Source: Actinomycetota bacterium
Lineage (GTDB): Bacteria > Actinomycetota > Actinomycetes > Mycobacteriales > Micromonosporaceae
Reading direction: 5' to 3'
DNA length: 64,000 bases
NCBI GenBank assembly: GCA_005885555.1
Contig: VAWN01000040.1
Location: forward strand, 47,464-111,463
A model generated the notes under the pieces. That model did not search any database. It saw only the letters and a list, made by a program, of their open reading frames with translations, and had not been told where the DNA came from. Both the position numbers and the translations under genes were made by a program. Below are positions 8,276 through 18,962 of the stretch, in pieces (the stretch's first letter is position 1; each line of letters opens with the position of its first letter).

Positions 8276-10222
8276 ATGGGTCGGTTGTTCCAGCCGGCTG
8301 CGCTGTTGCTGGGCCGGTTACGGTACGCGCAGAAGATCGTTGTGGTGGCGGTCGTGCTGCTGCTGCCCTTGGGCTTCGTGACGTGGGGCTACGTCGAGAT
8401 CCAGCGCGGCCAGGTGGACTTCAGCGCGACCGAGCGGCGCGGGGACGGCTACCTGAAACCGTTGCTGGAGCTGACCGTTCGCGCGGTGCGCGCCCGGCAC
8501 CTGGCGGTCAGCGGTGCGGATCCGGCAGCGGCCGACGTTGCCGCGGCCGTCACCGGGGTGGACGCGGTGGACGCGGCCTACGGTGCGGCGTTCGAGACCG
8601 GGCAACTGTGGAGCGCGGCCAAGGAGGCGTTGAACCAGGCGGCGACGGTTCGGCAGCCGGCGGCTGCGTTGGGCGCGTACAACAAGGCCACCGCGGCGCT
8701 GCTGGCGCTGATCAACCGGGTGTCGGACCGGTCGAACCTGACGCTGGACCCGGACCTGGACTCCTACTACGTGATGGACGCGCTGGTGTTCCGGGTCCCG
8801 ATCCTGCTGGACACCACCGGCCAGGCGGTCGACGAGGCGCTGATCAACTCCCGGGCGAGCGCGGACCTGGTCGACGGCGCCCGCATCGATCTGGCCATCG
8901 ACAGCGGCACGTTGTCCACGACCCGGGACGCGTTCGACTACGACCTCAAGACCGCCCGCGCCCACACCGTCAACCAGGACCTGCTGTCCAGCACCGGGGC
9001 CAGCGATGCGCTGCTGGACACCGTCAACGCGGTGTTGGACCAGACCACCACGGCGATCAAGAACAGCCGCATGGATGCCCTGCGGGCCGATGCCGGCGAG
9101 GCAGCCGCCACCCGCATCGCGGCGCTGAACACGACGCTGGTTCCGGTGCTGGACCAACTGCTGGCCATCCGGATCGCCGGGTTCCAGGCCAAGGCCCAAC
9201 GGGTGGAAGCGGCCGGGCTGATCGCCGTCCTGCTGGTCGTCTACCTGCTGGTCGGGTTCTACCGCTCGGCGACCGTCCCGCTGCGCCGGATGGTCGCCGC
9301 GCTGGACGCCCTGGCCGGCGGCGACCTGACCAGCCACACCGTGGCCGACACCCGCGACGAGGTCGGCAAGATGGCGCACGCCTACAACGAGGCGCTGGCC
9401 CGGGTCCGGCACGCCATCGAGTCGCTGAGCGGCAACGCCGCCGGCGTGTCCGACTCCTCGACCGAGCTGTTGCAGGTCAGCCGCGAACTACGCGACACCG
9501 CGCAGGCCACCTCCGAGCAGGCCGACGTGGTGAACACGGCCGCCGGGCAGGTCTCCCGCAACGTGGACATGGTGGCCAGCGGTACCGAACAGATGAGCTC
9601 CGCGATCACGGAGATCGCCCAGGGCGCCGCCGAAGCCGCTGACGTCGCCGGCCAGGCGGTGGCCGCCGCCGCGGCGAGCAACGAGGCCGTCGCGCGGCTG
9701 GGCAACAGCTCGGCCGAGATCGGCGACGTGATCAAGGTCATCACCTCGATCGCCGAACAGATCAACCTGCTCGCCCTCAACGCCACCATCGAAGCCGCCC
9801 GCGCGGGCGAGGCCGGCAAGGGCTTCGCCGTCGTGGCCGGCGAGGTCAAGGACCTGTCCCAGGAAACCGCCCGGGCCACCGAGAACATCGCCGCCCGGGT
9901 TCAGGCGATCCAGCAGGACACCCACGCAGCCATCCAGGCCCTCGGTCACATCGCCGAGGTCATCGGCCGGATCAACGAGATCCAGACCACGATCTCCTCG
10001 GCGGTTGAGCAACAGTCCGCCACCACCGGCGAGATGGCCCGCAACGTCACCGAGGTGGCCACCGGTTCGGCCAGCATCGCCGAAGGACTCGTGGCCGTCG
10101 CCACCAGTGCCGAGCAGACCACCGCCAGCGCCACCGCCACGGAACGGGCCGCCAGCCAGCTCGCCCGCACCGCCGACGACCTGCGCGCCATCGTCGCCGG
10201 CTTCACCACCAGAACCGACTGA
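8276..10222 (+). CDS. Methyl-accepting chemotaxis protein
   Basis: A 648-residue chemoreceptor. A short cytoplasmic start is followed by a first membrane helix (about 20-42), a roughly 260-residue extracytoplasmic helical sensor region, a second helix (about 305-328, [15 protein letters not shown]), a HAMP domain and a long coiled-coil signalling domain. The conserved tip [18 protein letters not shown] at about residue 500 contacts CheA/CheW. The sensor domain's ligand cannot be told. The ATG at 8276 has GGGGG 5-6 nt upstream. No che genes are nearby, so this is an orphan receptor; in an actinomycete that makes motile spores it would be expected to work with a chemotaxis operon elsewhere. Confidence 0.92.
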   Translation: MGRLFQPAALLLGRLRYAQKIVVVAVVLLLPLGFVTWGYVEIQRGQVDFSATERRGDGYLKPLLELTVRAVRARHLAVSGADPAAADVAAAVTGVDAVDAAYGAAFETGQLWSAAKEALNQAATVRQPAAALGAYNKATAALLALINRVSDRSNLTLDPDLDSYYVMDALVFRVPILLDTTGQAVDEALINSRASADLVDGARIDLAIDSGTLSTTRDAFDYDLKTARAHTVNQDLLSSTGASDALLDTVNAVLDQTTTAIKNSRMDALRADAGEAAATRIAALNTTLVPVLDQLLAIRIAGFQAKAQRVEAAGLIAVLLVVYLLVGFYRSATVPLRRMVAALDALAGGDLTSHTVADTRDEVGKMAHAYNEALARVRHAIESLSGNAAGVSDSSTELLQVSRELRDTAQATSEQADVVNTAAGQVSRNVDMVASGTEQMSSAITEIAQGAAEAADVAGQAVAAAAASNEAVARLGNSSAEIGDVIKVITSIAEQINLLALNATIEAARAGEAGKGFAVVAGEVKDLSQETARATENIAARVQAIQQDTHAAIQALGHIAEVIGRINEIQTTISSAVEQQSATTGEMARNVTEVATGSASIAEGLVAVATSAEQTTASATATERAASQLARTADDLRAIVAGFTTRTD

Positions 10223-10320
10223 CCGGAGATCGGCGGAAGACCGGCTCGACGGGTCGGGAAGGACGAGCCCGGCCGTCCCGAGGCCGAAGAGGCCCGCGCC
10301 GCACTACGGGAACTCGACGG

Positions 10321-11146
10321 TCACTCCCGCTCGTAGAAGTTGCGCTCCCAGACGTGCTCGGCCAGCGTCGCGAGCTGCTCGCCGGTCAGGGTACGGCCGT
10401 CGCTGACCGCGGCGTTGCGCTCCACGTTGCGAACCGTGCGCATGCCCGGGATCACCGTGGACACCTCGGGCGCGCTGAGCACGTAGCGCAGCGCGATCCC
10501 GGGTACCTGCTCCAGCGGCACGCCGAGGTCCGCGGCGAGCGCGTCGACGTGCTGCTCGACCCGGGCCGCCCGGTCACCGCCGAAGTACCCGTTGCGGAAG
10601 TCGCCCTTCGGGAAGCTGGCCCCAGCCCGGATCCGGCCGGTCAGCCCGCCCTCGTCCAGCGCCACCCGGACGATGACCCCGACGCCGTGCTCGGCGCAGG
10701 CGGGGCAGCGCGTTGATCGTGTCCAGCCAGTCGCCGCGGCCGACCCAGTCGTCACTCCAGACGTGGAACTGCAGGACGTCGAAGGTCTCCAGCCCGCAGG
10801 CGCGCAGGCTGGTCTCCACGCTGGACCGGATGTGCGCGCCCGGGAACGCCTGGTCCGGGTGGATGCCCGCGGGCGCCGGCCAGACGAGGTTCTTCGGCGG
10901 TACCTTGGTCGCCACGTAGATCTCGTCGCCGGGATGGTCGCGCACGAACCTGCCGACGATGCGTTCGCTCTCGCCGTACCCCCGGGCGGTGTCGATGAGG
11001 TTGACGCCCAGCTCGACGGCCCGGGCCAGCGCCCGCAGCGACTCGTCCTCGGCGGCGCCGATCCACATCGACCCGCCGATCCCCCAGGCGCCGTAGCCGA
11101 TCTCCGAGACGGACAGTCCCGTTCGGCCCAACGGTCGGTAGTGCAC
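10321..11146 (-). pseudogene. Aldo/keto reductase, broken by internal deletion and frameshift
   Basis: The N-terminal half (start GTG 11146, AAGGGG 6 nt upstream; [19 protein letters not shown]) reads in one frame to DWLDTINAL near 10710. The C-terminal half ([20 protein letters not shown] to the stop at 10321) continues in another frame. Intact relatives as I remember them have roughly 48 more residues between these two points (the middle barrel strands), so about 145 bp seem to be missing in addition to the frame change. The product would be a truncated barrel without function. A sequencing error would not explain a gap of this size. The adjacent permease gene is also frameshifted. Confidence 0.75.
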
Positions 11147-11200
11147 GTGCTACCCCTTGTCCTCGCCATCGATCAGGGTCCATCGTAAGGAGGCGGGACG

Positions 11201-12798
11201 GTGATCTCGCTGGAGGTCGAGATGGTTGCTGACAGCGCGGCGGTTCTGACCCTACCCGGCATGACGATCGACGAGATCGAGGAGAAGTCCAAACTCCAGA
11301 AGAGCCTGCGCCGGTTCGACCTGGTCTTCTTCCTGATCTGCACGCTCGTCGGCCTCGACACGATCGGCGCCGTCGCCAAGAACGGCGCGCAGGGCTTCAC
11401 CTGGCTGGTGTTCCTCGGCATCTTCTTCTTCGTGCCGTACGGGCTGCTGATGGCCGAGCTGGGCTCGGCGTTCCCCTTCGAGGGCGGGCCGTACGTGTGG
11501 AGCCGGCTGGCCTTCGGCCGGTTGGTGGCGGCGATCGTCACGGTGCTGTACTGGCTGTCCAACCCGATCTGGCTGGGCGGCACGCTGACATCTCCGCGTT
11601 CGGCGACTTCTTCACGCCGCTGCACGGGTTCGGCAAGCTGCTGTTCGCGCTGGTGTTCATCTGGTTCGCGGTGGTGTCGGCGATCGTGTCGTTCCGGCTG
11701 GGCAAGTGGATCCCGAGCATCGGCGCGTTCGTCCGGGTCGGCGTGCTCGGCTTCTTCACGCTGTCGGTGCTGCTCTACGCCGCGCACAACGGGGTGCACG
11801 GGTTCGGGGCGTCGGCGTTCTCGCCGGGGTACGCGGTGTTCATCGCGGCGGTACCGGTGCTGATCTTCAACTACGTCGGGTTCGAGCTGCCCAGCTCGGC
11901 CAGCGAGGAGATGGTCGATCCACGCAAGGACGTGCCGCGCACCATCGCCTGGTCGGGCCTTGGCGCGATCCTGCTGTACGGCATCCCGATCCTGGCCATC
12001 CTGCTGATCCTGCCGGCCTCGAAGGTCACCGGCGTCGGCGGCTTCCTCGACGCCATCAAGCAGGTGTTCACGGTGTACGGCGGCAGCGTGGCGGCCGACG
12101 GTACCGTGACGCTGACCGGTGCCGGCAAGGTACTCGGCGACCTGGCCGCGATCGCGTTCATCTGGGCGCTGCTGTCCAGCGGTACCACCTGGATCATGGG
12201 CGCGGACCGCACCCAGGCGGCGGCCGGCTTCGACGGCGCGGCGCCGCGCGTGCTGGGCCGCATCAACCGCCGGTTCGGTACCCCGCTGACCGTCAACGTG
12301 CTCACCGGCATCTTCTCGACGATCGTCATGCTGCTGGCGTTCTGGCTGTCCGGCGGGAACGCGGAGAGGTACTTCGCCGCGGTGCTGGGCCTGGCCATCT
12401 CCACCACCACGATCTCCTACCTCGGCATCTTCCCGGCCCTGGTCCGGCTGCGGCACACGCAGCCGGAGGCGCCGCGCCCGTACCGGGTACCCGGCGGCAC
12501 GGCCGGCGTCTGGATCGTCACCGTCCTGTCGACCCTGTGGGCGCTGGTCGCGACGATCTCGTTGCTGTGGCCCGGTTTCGGCGTCGGCTGGTTCGGTACC
12601 GGCGGAAACCCGGACGACTCGCTGCCGGCCGGCATCGGGCGGGGTGCGTTCGAGCTGACCCAGATCCTGCCGCTGCTGGTGATGATCGCCGTCGGTGTGG
12701 TTTTCTACCTGGCGGGCGCGCCGACCCGCGCGCACCGGGCGAGCGCTGCCGAGGTCTCGGCCGCCGACCAGCGCGGGATCGGCACCGCGCCGGGCTGA
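11201..12798 (+). pseudogene. APC-superfamily amino acid permease with a frameshift
   Basis: The first frame (GTG 11201 or ATG 11222, both with good ribosome binding sites) gives KSLRRFDLVFFLICTLVGLD and runs to NPIWLGGTL near 11588. The permease then continues in a different frame from ISAFGDFF near 11590 to the stop at 12798, with the remaining transmembrane helices intact (FNYVGFELPSSASEEM is the substrate-site helix). By eye two to four residues are missing at the join, so a small deletion is likely. An intact protein would be about 530 residues with 12 helices and would import or exchange an amino acid. A sequencing error remains possible here, unlike in the neighbouring gene. Confidence 0.7.
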
Positions 12799-12815
12799 AT
12801 CTTGATGTTCAGACC

Positions 12816-12825
12816 GGGTTAACCC
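12816..12825. promoter_or_regulatory. GGGTTAACCC palindrome
   Basis: A perfect 10-bp palindrome inside the imperfect inverted repeat GACC-GGGTTAACCC-GCGGTC. It lies 18 bp after the permease stop and 68 bp before the phosphoesterase start, so it may be an operator or part of a terminator. Confidence 0.35.
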
Positions 12826-12892
12826 GCGGTCGCGTCCGGGCAACGAGGATGGCTGCGGTCGTCACGCACACGTGTTCGGGAGGGAGTTCGTC

Positions 12893-15040
12893 GTGCACCG
12901 GAACCGGAGAGCCGCCGCGCTGACGTCGCTGGCGGTGGTCGCCGCGGCGCTGGTCGCGGTACCCGCGGCACAGGCCGCACCAGCCACACCGGCGGGCGGG
13001 GCCGGCATGGCATCAGCCGGCTCGAACTGCCGGCTGAGCCCGAGCGGCAACGGCATCAACCATGTCATCTACCTGCAGTTCGACAACGTCCACTTCACGC
13101 GGGACAACCCGAACGTGCCCAGCGACCTGGAGCAGATGCCGAACCTGCTGAACTTCCTCACCCACAACGGTGTCCTCGATGCCGACCACCACACCCCGCT
13201 GATCGCGCACACCGGTACCGACATCCTCACCTCGCTGACCGGCGTGTACGGCGACCGCATGGGCCAGCCGGTGTCCAACTCGTACCGGTACTTCACCCCG
13301 GCCGGCACCTCGAACCCGGCGGTCACGTTCGCGTACTGGACCGACGGCGTGTTCGATCCCACGACCGCCGCGCCCACCGACACCGCGCCGACGATGGTCG
13401 CGCCGGACGGCAAGGTCGCGCCGGCGCCGTGGGTACCGTTCACCCGGGCCGGCTGTGACGTCGGCGCGGTGGCGGCGGCCAACACGATCCTGGAGAACAC
13501 CGGACCGGACGTGCCGAAGGTGTTCGGCCCCGGTTCGCCCGAGGCGGCCGAGGCGGCGGCCAATCCGAGCCTGGCCACCACCGACTTCGTCGGGATCGGC
13601 GTGCACTGCGCCAAGGCGTCGGCCCGGTGCGCGGCCGGCAACGCCCGGCCGGACCTGCTGCCGGACGAGCCGGGCGGGTACACCGGGTTCGACGGGCTGT
13701 TCGGCGCCAAGTACACCAACCCGGTGATCTCGCCCAACGGGCCGGTGACCACGGTCGACGGCAGTACCCCGATCGTCGACTCCGCCGGCCGGCCCGGCTT
13801 CCCCGGCTTCGACGGGATGAGCGCCGCGAACACGCTCGGGTACGTCGCGCAGATGCAGGAGGCCGGGGTACCGGTCACCTTCGGGTACATCTCCGACGCG
13901 CACGACCGGCACCCGTCCGGCGGCGCCTACGGTCCGGGTGAGGCGGGCTACGTCGCGGCGCTGAAGTCCTACGACAACGCGTTCGGGGCGTTCTTCCAGC
14001 GCCTCGGCCGCGACGGCATCACCCCGGCCAACACCCTGTTCGTGGTCACCGCCGACGAGAACGACCACTTCGCGGGCGGCCCGCCGACCCCGGCAAACTG
14101 CGACGGCATCCACGTCCCGTGCACCTACTCGCTACTCGGCGAGGTCAACACGAACATCCGCGGCCTGCTCGCCACCCAGCAGCAGACGACCACGCCGTTC
14201 CAGGTGCACGCCGACTCGGCGCCGAACTTCTACCTCGACGGCCGGCCGGCCGCCGACGCGCCGACCACGCGGGCGTTCGAGCGCGCGGTCGGACGTACCA
14301 CGGCGACGAACCCGTACACCGGGCAGAACCAGACCATCGTGCAGTTCATGGCCGATGCGACCGAGCAGCGGCTGCTGCACATGACGACGGCCGACCCGCT
14401 GCGTACCCCGACGTTCACCGCGTTCGCCGACCCGGACTACTTCCTGTTCGCCGGGGCGCCGAACTGCACCGCGCCGTGCGTGTCGGTCAACCCCGCGTTC
14501 GCCTGGAACCACGGTGACTTCAGCCCGGACATCAACGTCACCTGGCTGGGTGTCGCCGGGCCGGGCGTGCGGCATCTCGGGGTCACCCGCGACGTGTGGA
14601 GCGACCACACCGACATCCGGCCGACCATCCTGGCCCTACTCGGGCTGCGCGACGACTACCGCTCCGACGGCCGGGCGCTGTGGGAGTTCGTCGAGCCGTC
14701 CGCGCTGCCGCGCGGGCTGCGCGGGCACCGGTCCACGCTCGACGCGCTGGGCGCGGTGTACAAGCAGCTCAACGCCTGCGTCGGGGAGTTCGGGTCGAAC
14801 ACGCTCGCGGCAGCCACGACGGCGATCCGGTCGGACACCCCGGGTGATGCCCGGTACCAGGCCACGGTGGCCGGGCTGACCGCGCTCGGACAGGCCCGTG
14901 ACCGGGTCGCCGGGCAGATCGCCGCGCTGATCGACGAGGCGACGTTCGGTGGCGGCCGCATCGACGAGCGGCGGGCCCGCGAGCTGACCGCCGAGGCGCA
15001 GTTCATCATCGGGCTGTCCGCGGTCGGCGTGCACACCTGA
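12893..15040 (+). CDS. Secreted phosphoesterase-like protein (alkaline phosphatase superfamily)
   Basis: A 715-residue exported protein. A Sec signal peptide (HRNRRAAALTSL then a hydrophobic run ending VPAAQA-AP) is followed by a mature domain with NHVIYLQFDNVHFTRD at the start, TADENDHFAGG in the middle and WSDHTDIRPTILALLGL near the C-terminus. These are placed like the metal-ligand Asp/His positions of alkaline phosphatase superfamily phosphoesterases. The substrate is unknown. I chose GTG 12893 because GGGAGGGAG lies 6 nt upstream and the signal peptide begins there; an in-frame GTG at 12872 lacks a site. A strong hairpin follows the stop. Confidence 0.75.
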   Translation: MHRNRRAAALTSLAVVAAALVAVPAAQAAPATPAGGAGMASAGSNCRLSPSGNGINHVIYLQFDNVHFTRDNPNVPSDLEQMPNLLNFLTHNGVLDADHHTPLIAHTGTDILTSLTGVYGDRMGQPVSNSYRYFTPAGTSNPAVTFAYWTDGVFDPTTAAPTDTAPTMVAPDGKVAPAPWVPFTRAGCDVGAVAAANTILENTGPDVPKVFGPGSPEAAEAAANPSLATTDFVGIGVHCAKASARCAAGNARPDLLPDEPGGYTGFDGLFGAKYTNPVISPNGPVTTVDGSTPIVDSAGRPGFPGFDGMSAANTLGYVAQMQEAGVPVTFGYISDAHDRHPSGGAYGPGEAGYVAALKSYDNAFGAFFQRLGRDGITPANTLFVVTADENDHFAGGPPTPANCDGIHVPCTYSLLGEVNTNIRGLLATQQQTTTPFQVHADSAPNFYLDGRPAADAPTTRAFERAVGRTTATNPYTGQNQTIVQFMADATEQRLLHMTTADPLRTPTFTAFADPDYFLFAGAPNCTAPCVSVNPAFAWNHGDFSPDINVTWLGVAGPGVRHLGVTRDVWSDHTDIRPTILALLGLRDDYRSDGRALWEFVEPSALPRGLRGHRSTLDALGAVYKQLNACVGEFGSNTLAAATTAIRSDTPGDARYQATVAGLTALGQARDRVAGQIAALIDEATFGGGRIDERRARELTAEAQFIIGLSAVGVHT

Positions 15041-15047
15041 GTGCGGC

Positions 15048-15081
15048 TGTGGGGGCCCGGCCGCCCGGCCGGGCCCTCACA
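15048..15081 (+). terminator. 16-bp stem hairpin after the phosphoesterase gene
   Basis: TGTGGGGGCCCGGCCG pairs with CGGCCGGGCCCTCACA, with one G-T wobble position and a 2-nt loop. It begins 7 bp after the stop and is followed by a short TTT. Confidence 0.7.
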
Positions 15082-15116
15082 CGTTTCCGCCAGCGAGCCG
15101 CCGGGTACCAGCCGAC

Positions 15117-16298
15117 GTGTCAGCGACCGGGACGCCGCCGACCGCGGCGCCTGAACGCGAGCCGCAGGAGGCGCAGCCCCGGCGGCGCGATCCACTGTGG
15201 GCGAAGCTGCTGGTGGTCTTCGGGGCGTTGCTGATCGTGGCCAGCGGCACGCTGCTCATCGGGTACCGGCTGCTGGTGGCCAGAGCGAACGGCAGCGTGA
15301 CGCAGAACAACCTGCTCGGTGACGCCGGCAACCAGGCGGGCCGCCACGTCAACATCAACGGTCCGGTCAACATGCTGCTGGTCGGCATCGACACCCGGCC
15401 CGGGCAGAACCCGACCGACCAGTCCCGCGCCGACTCGATCATCATCGTGCACGTGCCGGCCAGCCACGACCAGGCGTACCTGGTGTCGATCCCGCGCGAC
15501 ACCCTGGTACCCATTCCGCCCGACCCGGCCACCGGCTGGGCCGGCGGCAAGGACAAGATCAACGCGGCCTTCGCCTACGGGTCGCGCAACGGTGGCGGCG
15601 TGGCCGGCGGGGTACGCCTGCTCGGGCAGACGATCAGGTCGCTGTACGGCATCGGGCTGGACACCGCCGCGGTCGTCGACTTCGCCGGCTTCCAGCAGGT
15701 GGTCGGGGTACTCGGCGGCGTCGACATGTGCATCGACGAGAAGGTCACCTCGATCCACGTCGGGTTCACCGCCGACGGCAGGGAGACGGTACCGTTCCGC
15801 CAGGACGCCGACCTGAGCCTGCACCCGATCCCGGGCGTGACCCCGAAGGTCTACGAGCCGGGCTGCCGGCACCTGGCGGCCTGGGAGGCGCTGGACTACA
15901 CCCGCCAGCGCGACCTGCTCGCGAACGGCGACGCGGACTACGGCCGGCAGCGCCACCAGCAGCAGTTCATCAAGGCGGTGTTCAAGCAGATCCTCAGCGC
16001 CGGCGTGCTGACCGACCCGGGCAGGCTCAACCGGGTCCTGGACACCGTCGGCAAGGCGATGACGGTGGACAACGGCGGGGTGTCGATCCAGGACTGGATC
16101 TTCGCGATGCGCCACATCGGCGGCGGCGACATCCTGACCGTCCGGACCAACAACGGCCAGTTCAACACGATCAACGTACCCGGCATCGGCGCCTGCGAGG
16201 TGCTGACCGACACCAGCCTGCAACTGCTCCGGTCGGTGCGCGACGACACGGTGGCGACCTTCGTCGCCGCGCACCCCGACTGGGTCTCGTCGAGCTGA
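15117..16298 (+). CDS. LytR-CpsA-Psr (LCP) family cell-wall ligase
   Basis: A 393-residue membrane-anchored protein: a short cytoplasmic N-terminus (about 28 residues, Pro/Arg-rich), one membrane helix (about 29-52) and an extracellular LCP domain. LCP enzymes transfer polyprenyl-linked glycopolymers onto peptidoglycan. Diagnostic parts are NMLLVGIDTRPGQ, ADSIIIVHV, YLVSIPRDTLV with the conserved Arg-Asp, GGVRLLGQTIRSLYGIGLD, VGVLGGVDMCID, and the DYTRQR arginines that bind pyrophosphate. The GTG at 15117 has no clear ribosome binding site. It converges with secA2, with 67 bp between the stops. Confidence 0.93.
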   Translation: MSATGTPPTAAPEREPQEAQPRRRDPLWAKLLVVFGALLIVASGTLLIGYRLLVARANGSVTQNNLLGDAGNQAGRHVNINGPVNMLLVGIDTRPGQNPTDQSRADSIIIVHVPASHDQAYLVSIPRDTLVPIPPDPATGWAGGKDKINAAFAYGSRNGGGVAGGVRLLGQTIRSLYGIGLDTAAVVDFAGFQQVVGVLGGVDMCIDEKVTSIHVGFTADGRETVPFRQDADLSLHPIPGVTPKVYEPGCRHLAAWEALDYTRQRDLLANGDADYGRQRHQQQFIKAVFKQILSAGVLTDPGRLNRVLDTVGKAMTVDNGGVSIQDWIFAMRHIGGGDILTVRTNNGQFNTINVPGIGACEVLTDTSLQLLRSVRDDTVATFVAAHPDWVSSS

Positions 16299-16365
16299 CC
16301 CTCAGGCGCCCGCCGCGGCGCAGCGCCGGTCACGGCGAGCCCGCGCCGCGTACCGCCGGCGGCGG

Positions 16366-18714
16366 CTACCTCGACATCCTCCGCCGGGTCGCCCGCGCGA
16401 GCGCGGTGAAGAACCGCTCCCCCTCGGCGCCGAACGGGTTGTCGTGCACCATGTACGTCCACGTCGCCGTCGGGCGTACCAGGCCGGCGTCGGCGATCCG
16501 CCAGTCCGGCCCGGTGATCTCCGCCTCGTCGAACGTCGCCACCGTGCGGTCGTCCACGTCGGACAGCAGCTTGGCGAACGCCGGTACCGTCGCGCGGTGG
16601 TACTCGTCGAGCGGGTCCAGCCGGGCCAGCGCCCGCAGGTGCACGCCCTCCCGTACCTCAGCGAGGTAGGCCAGATGGTCGGCCCAGGCCCGGTCCAGGT
16701 GGTACAGCGCGATCGACCGCGCCATGCCGGCCAGCGCCTCATCGCCGACCAGCTCGGACACCTCGGCGTACCGGTCCGGGCTGCGCTCGGCGAGCAACCG
16801 CGCGGCGGCGTCGGTGCCGACCAGCTCCGCGCGCCGCGCAGCGAGCAGCTGGCGCTGCCGTTCCACCAGCACGCTGTACCGCCACGTGTTGCGGTGGATC
16901 TCGAAGGTGATCCCCTCGGCCACCCGCTGGGCGTGCTCGACGGCCCGGCTGACCCCCGGATCGTGTACCCGCCCGTTCGGCCACACCTTGCGCAGCGCCG
17001 GTACCTCCTCGGCCGCGTGCCGGGTGACCAGGTCGTCCTCGACGCTGACGAAGAACACCGAGCCGCCCGGGTCGCCCTGCCGCCCGGCCCTGCCGCGCAG
17101 CTGGTCGTCGACCCGGCGACTGTCGTGCCGGCCGCTGCCGACCACGTACAGCCCGCCCAGGTCGGCGACCCGGTCGCGGCCCGCCTCGTCCCGGCCGCCG
17201 AGCCGGATGTCGATCCCCCGGCCGGCCATCTGCGTCGACACGGTGACCGCGCCCGCCCGGCCGGCCTCGGCGATGATCTCCGCCTCCTCGGCGTCGTTGC
17301 GGGCGTTGAGCACCACGCACTCGACGCCCGCGGCGCGCAGCCGGGCGGCGAGCCGCTCGGACTCCTTGACGTCGAGCGTGCCGACCAGTACCGGCCGGTC
17401 CTCCTCGTGTGCGGCGGCGACCTCCTCGACGAGGGCCGCCTCCTTGTGCTCCCGGGTGGCGTAGATCCGGTCCGGCTCGTCGACCCGGATGACCGGGGCG
17501 TTGGACGGGATCACCGCCACCTCGAGCCGGTAGAACTCGCGCAGCTGGTCGCCGACCAGCGCGCCGGTGGCGGTCATCCCGCAGGTCGTCCGGTACAGCC
17601 CGATGAGCGCCTGTACCGTGATCGTCCCCAGCACCTCGCCCTCGGCGGTGGACTCCAGGCCCTCCTTGGCCTCCACGGCCGCCTGCAGCCCGTCCGGCCA
17701 GCGGCGGCGGTGCGCGACCCGGCCGCGGTACTCGTCGACCAGGTCCACCTTGCCGTCGCGCACGATGTACTCGACGTCGCGGTGCAGCAGCGTCCGGGCG
17801 TACAGCGCCAGGTTGACCGCGGTCAGCCGGTCCAGGTGGTCGGGCGAGTACAGGTCGATCCCGCCGAGCGCCTCCTCCGCCGCCGCGGCGCCGGCCTGGG
17901 TCAGCTCGACGCTGCGGCCGTCCGCGGAGACCTCGAAGTCGCGTCCGGCGCGCATGCCGTGGACGAGGCCCGCGGCCACCCGCAACGGATCCTGGTCGCC
18001 GGCACGGGCGCCGGCCAGCACCAGGGGTACCCGGGCCTCGTCCACGAGGATCGAGTCCGCCTCGTCGACGAGCACCGTGGCGAGGTCGCGCTGCACGGCG
18101 TCGTCCGGACCGGCGGCGAGCTGGTCGCGCAGGTAGTCGTAGCCGACCTCGCTGAAAGCACCGTAGGTGACGTCGCAGGCGTACGCGGCCCGGCGCTCCT
18201 CGGGCGTGGACAGCTCGTTGATCCAGCCGACCGTCACGCCGAGCCGCCGGTACACCGGCTCCATCCACTCGGCGTCGCGGCGGGCCAGGTAGTCGTTGAC
18301 GGTCAGGATGTGCACCGGTTCGCCGCGCCGGGCGTACCCGAACGCCGCGATCGCCGCGGCCAGCGTCTTGCCCTCGCCGGTGGCCATCTCGGCGACGTGG
18401 CCGGACAGCATCGCCAGCGCGCCGAGCAGCTGCACGTCGAACGGGCGCTCGCCGAGCCCGCGCTCGGCCGCCTCCCGGGCCAGGGCGCAGATCGCGACGA
18501 GATCCTCCGGCTCCACCGCGGCGGCCTCCTCGGCCAGCTCCGCGTCGGTCAACCCGGAAAGCTTCCCGCCGTACTCGGTCACCTGCGGCAGCAGCGCCTC
18601 GAACGGCCGCAGGTCCACGGTCGTCCCCGGCCGCTCCAGGAAACGCCGGAACCGGTTCTTCAGCCGCTCAGACACCCGCACCCGCCAACCGTACCGGGGC
18701 CGGGTCGCGGCCAT
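16366..18714 (-). CDS. secA2: Accessory preprotein translocase ATPase SecA2
   Basis: A 782-residue SecA-family motor, shorter than housekeeping SecA and without the C-terminal zinc/SecB-binding tail. Walker A reads EMATGEGKTLAAAIAAF (about residue 110), Walker B VDEADSILVDEARVPL, and the helicase motifs VSTQMAGRGIDIRLGG and DDQLRGRAGRQGDPGGSVFF are present. The whole chain, including FDVQLLGALAMLSG, GGIDLYSPDHLDRLTAVN and TWTYMVHDNP near the end, closely follows mycobacterial SecA2 as I recall it. SecA2 exports a subset of proteins lacking classical signals, through the SecYEG channel. The ATG at 18714 is taken as start; internal GTG codons 10-12 residues later are possible. An LCP gene and a secreted phosphoesterase precede it on the other strand. 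Confidence 0.93.
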   Translation of the reverse strand: MAATRPRYGWRVRVSERLKNRFRRFLERPGTTVDLRPFEALLPQVTEYGGKLSGLTDAELAEEAAAVEPEDLVAICALAREAAERGLGERPFDVQLLGALAMLSGHVAEMATGEGKTLAAAIAAFGYARRGEPVHILTVNDYLARRDAEWMEPVYRRLGVTVGWINELSTPEERRAAYACDVTYGAFSEVGYDYLRDQLAAGPDDAVQRDLATVLVDEADSILVDEARVPLVLAGARAGDQDPLRVAAGLVHGMRAGRDFEVSADGRSVELTQAGAAAAEEALGGIDLYSPDHLDRLTAVNLALYARTLLHRDVEYIVRDGKVDLVDEYRGRVAHRRRWPDGLQAAVEAKEGLESTAEGEVLGTITVQALIGLYRTTCGMTATGALVGDQLREFYRLEVAVIPSNAPVIRVDEPDRIYATREHKEAALVEEVAAAHEEDRPVLVGTLDVKESERLAARLRAAGVECVVLNARNDAEEAEIIAEAGRAGAVTVSTQMAGRGIDIRLGGRDEAGRDRVADLGGLYVVGSGRHDSRRVDDQLRGRAGRQGDPGGSVFFVSVEDDLVTRHAAEEVPALRKVWPNGRVHDPGVSRAVEHAQRVAEGITFEIHRNTWRYSVLVERQRQLLAARRAELVGTDAAARLLAERSPDRYAEVSELVGDEALAGMARSIALYHLDRAWADHLAYLAEVREGVHLRALARLDPLDEYHRATVPAFAKLLSDVDDRTVATFDEAEITGPDWRIADAGLVRPTATWTYMVHDNPFGAEGERFFTALARATRRRMSR

Positions 18715-18838
18715 GCCATCGCTGGCTCAGCTTGACGGCGGACCGCAGAAGATCAACCGCCAGGCGCTATCTTCCGCCGCACCGCCCCGGCTATCGGCCG
18801 GATCGACAATCATGGTGGGTCAGCGGTGGTGACCGCGA

Positions 18839-18886
18839 GATCTTGGACGCCGGTACCCCTTGCAGGGGGTGGTCCCATCCAAGATC
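18839..18886. repeat. Intergenic palindrome, GATCTTGGA family, copy 1
   Basis: 48 bp bounded by GATCTTGGA and its complement TCCAAGATC, with an inner C-rich/G-rich stem (ACCCCT-TGC-AGGGG). It lies between the divergent secA2 and cation exporter genes, so it cannot be a terminator for either. Same total length as copy 2 (59591-59638). Confidence 0.85.
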
Positions 18887-18962
18887 GCCGGGCTGGGTGG
18901 TCCGCGCGGCCTGTGGCCGGATGCCGGTGGTGGGACCGGCGGCCGTGCGGTTGACTTTCAGG

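Noticed and set aside
15048-15081. Hairpin as a mobile-element end
   Set aside because: It lies right after a stop codon with a short T-run and has no second copy; a terminator explains it.
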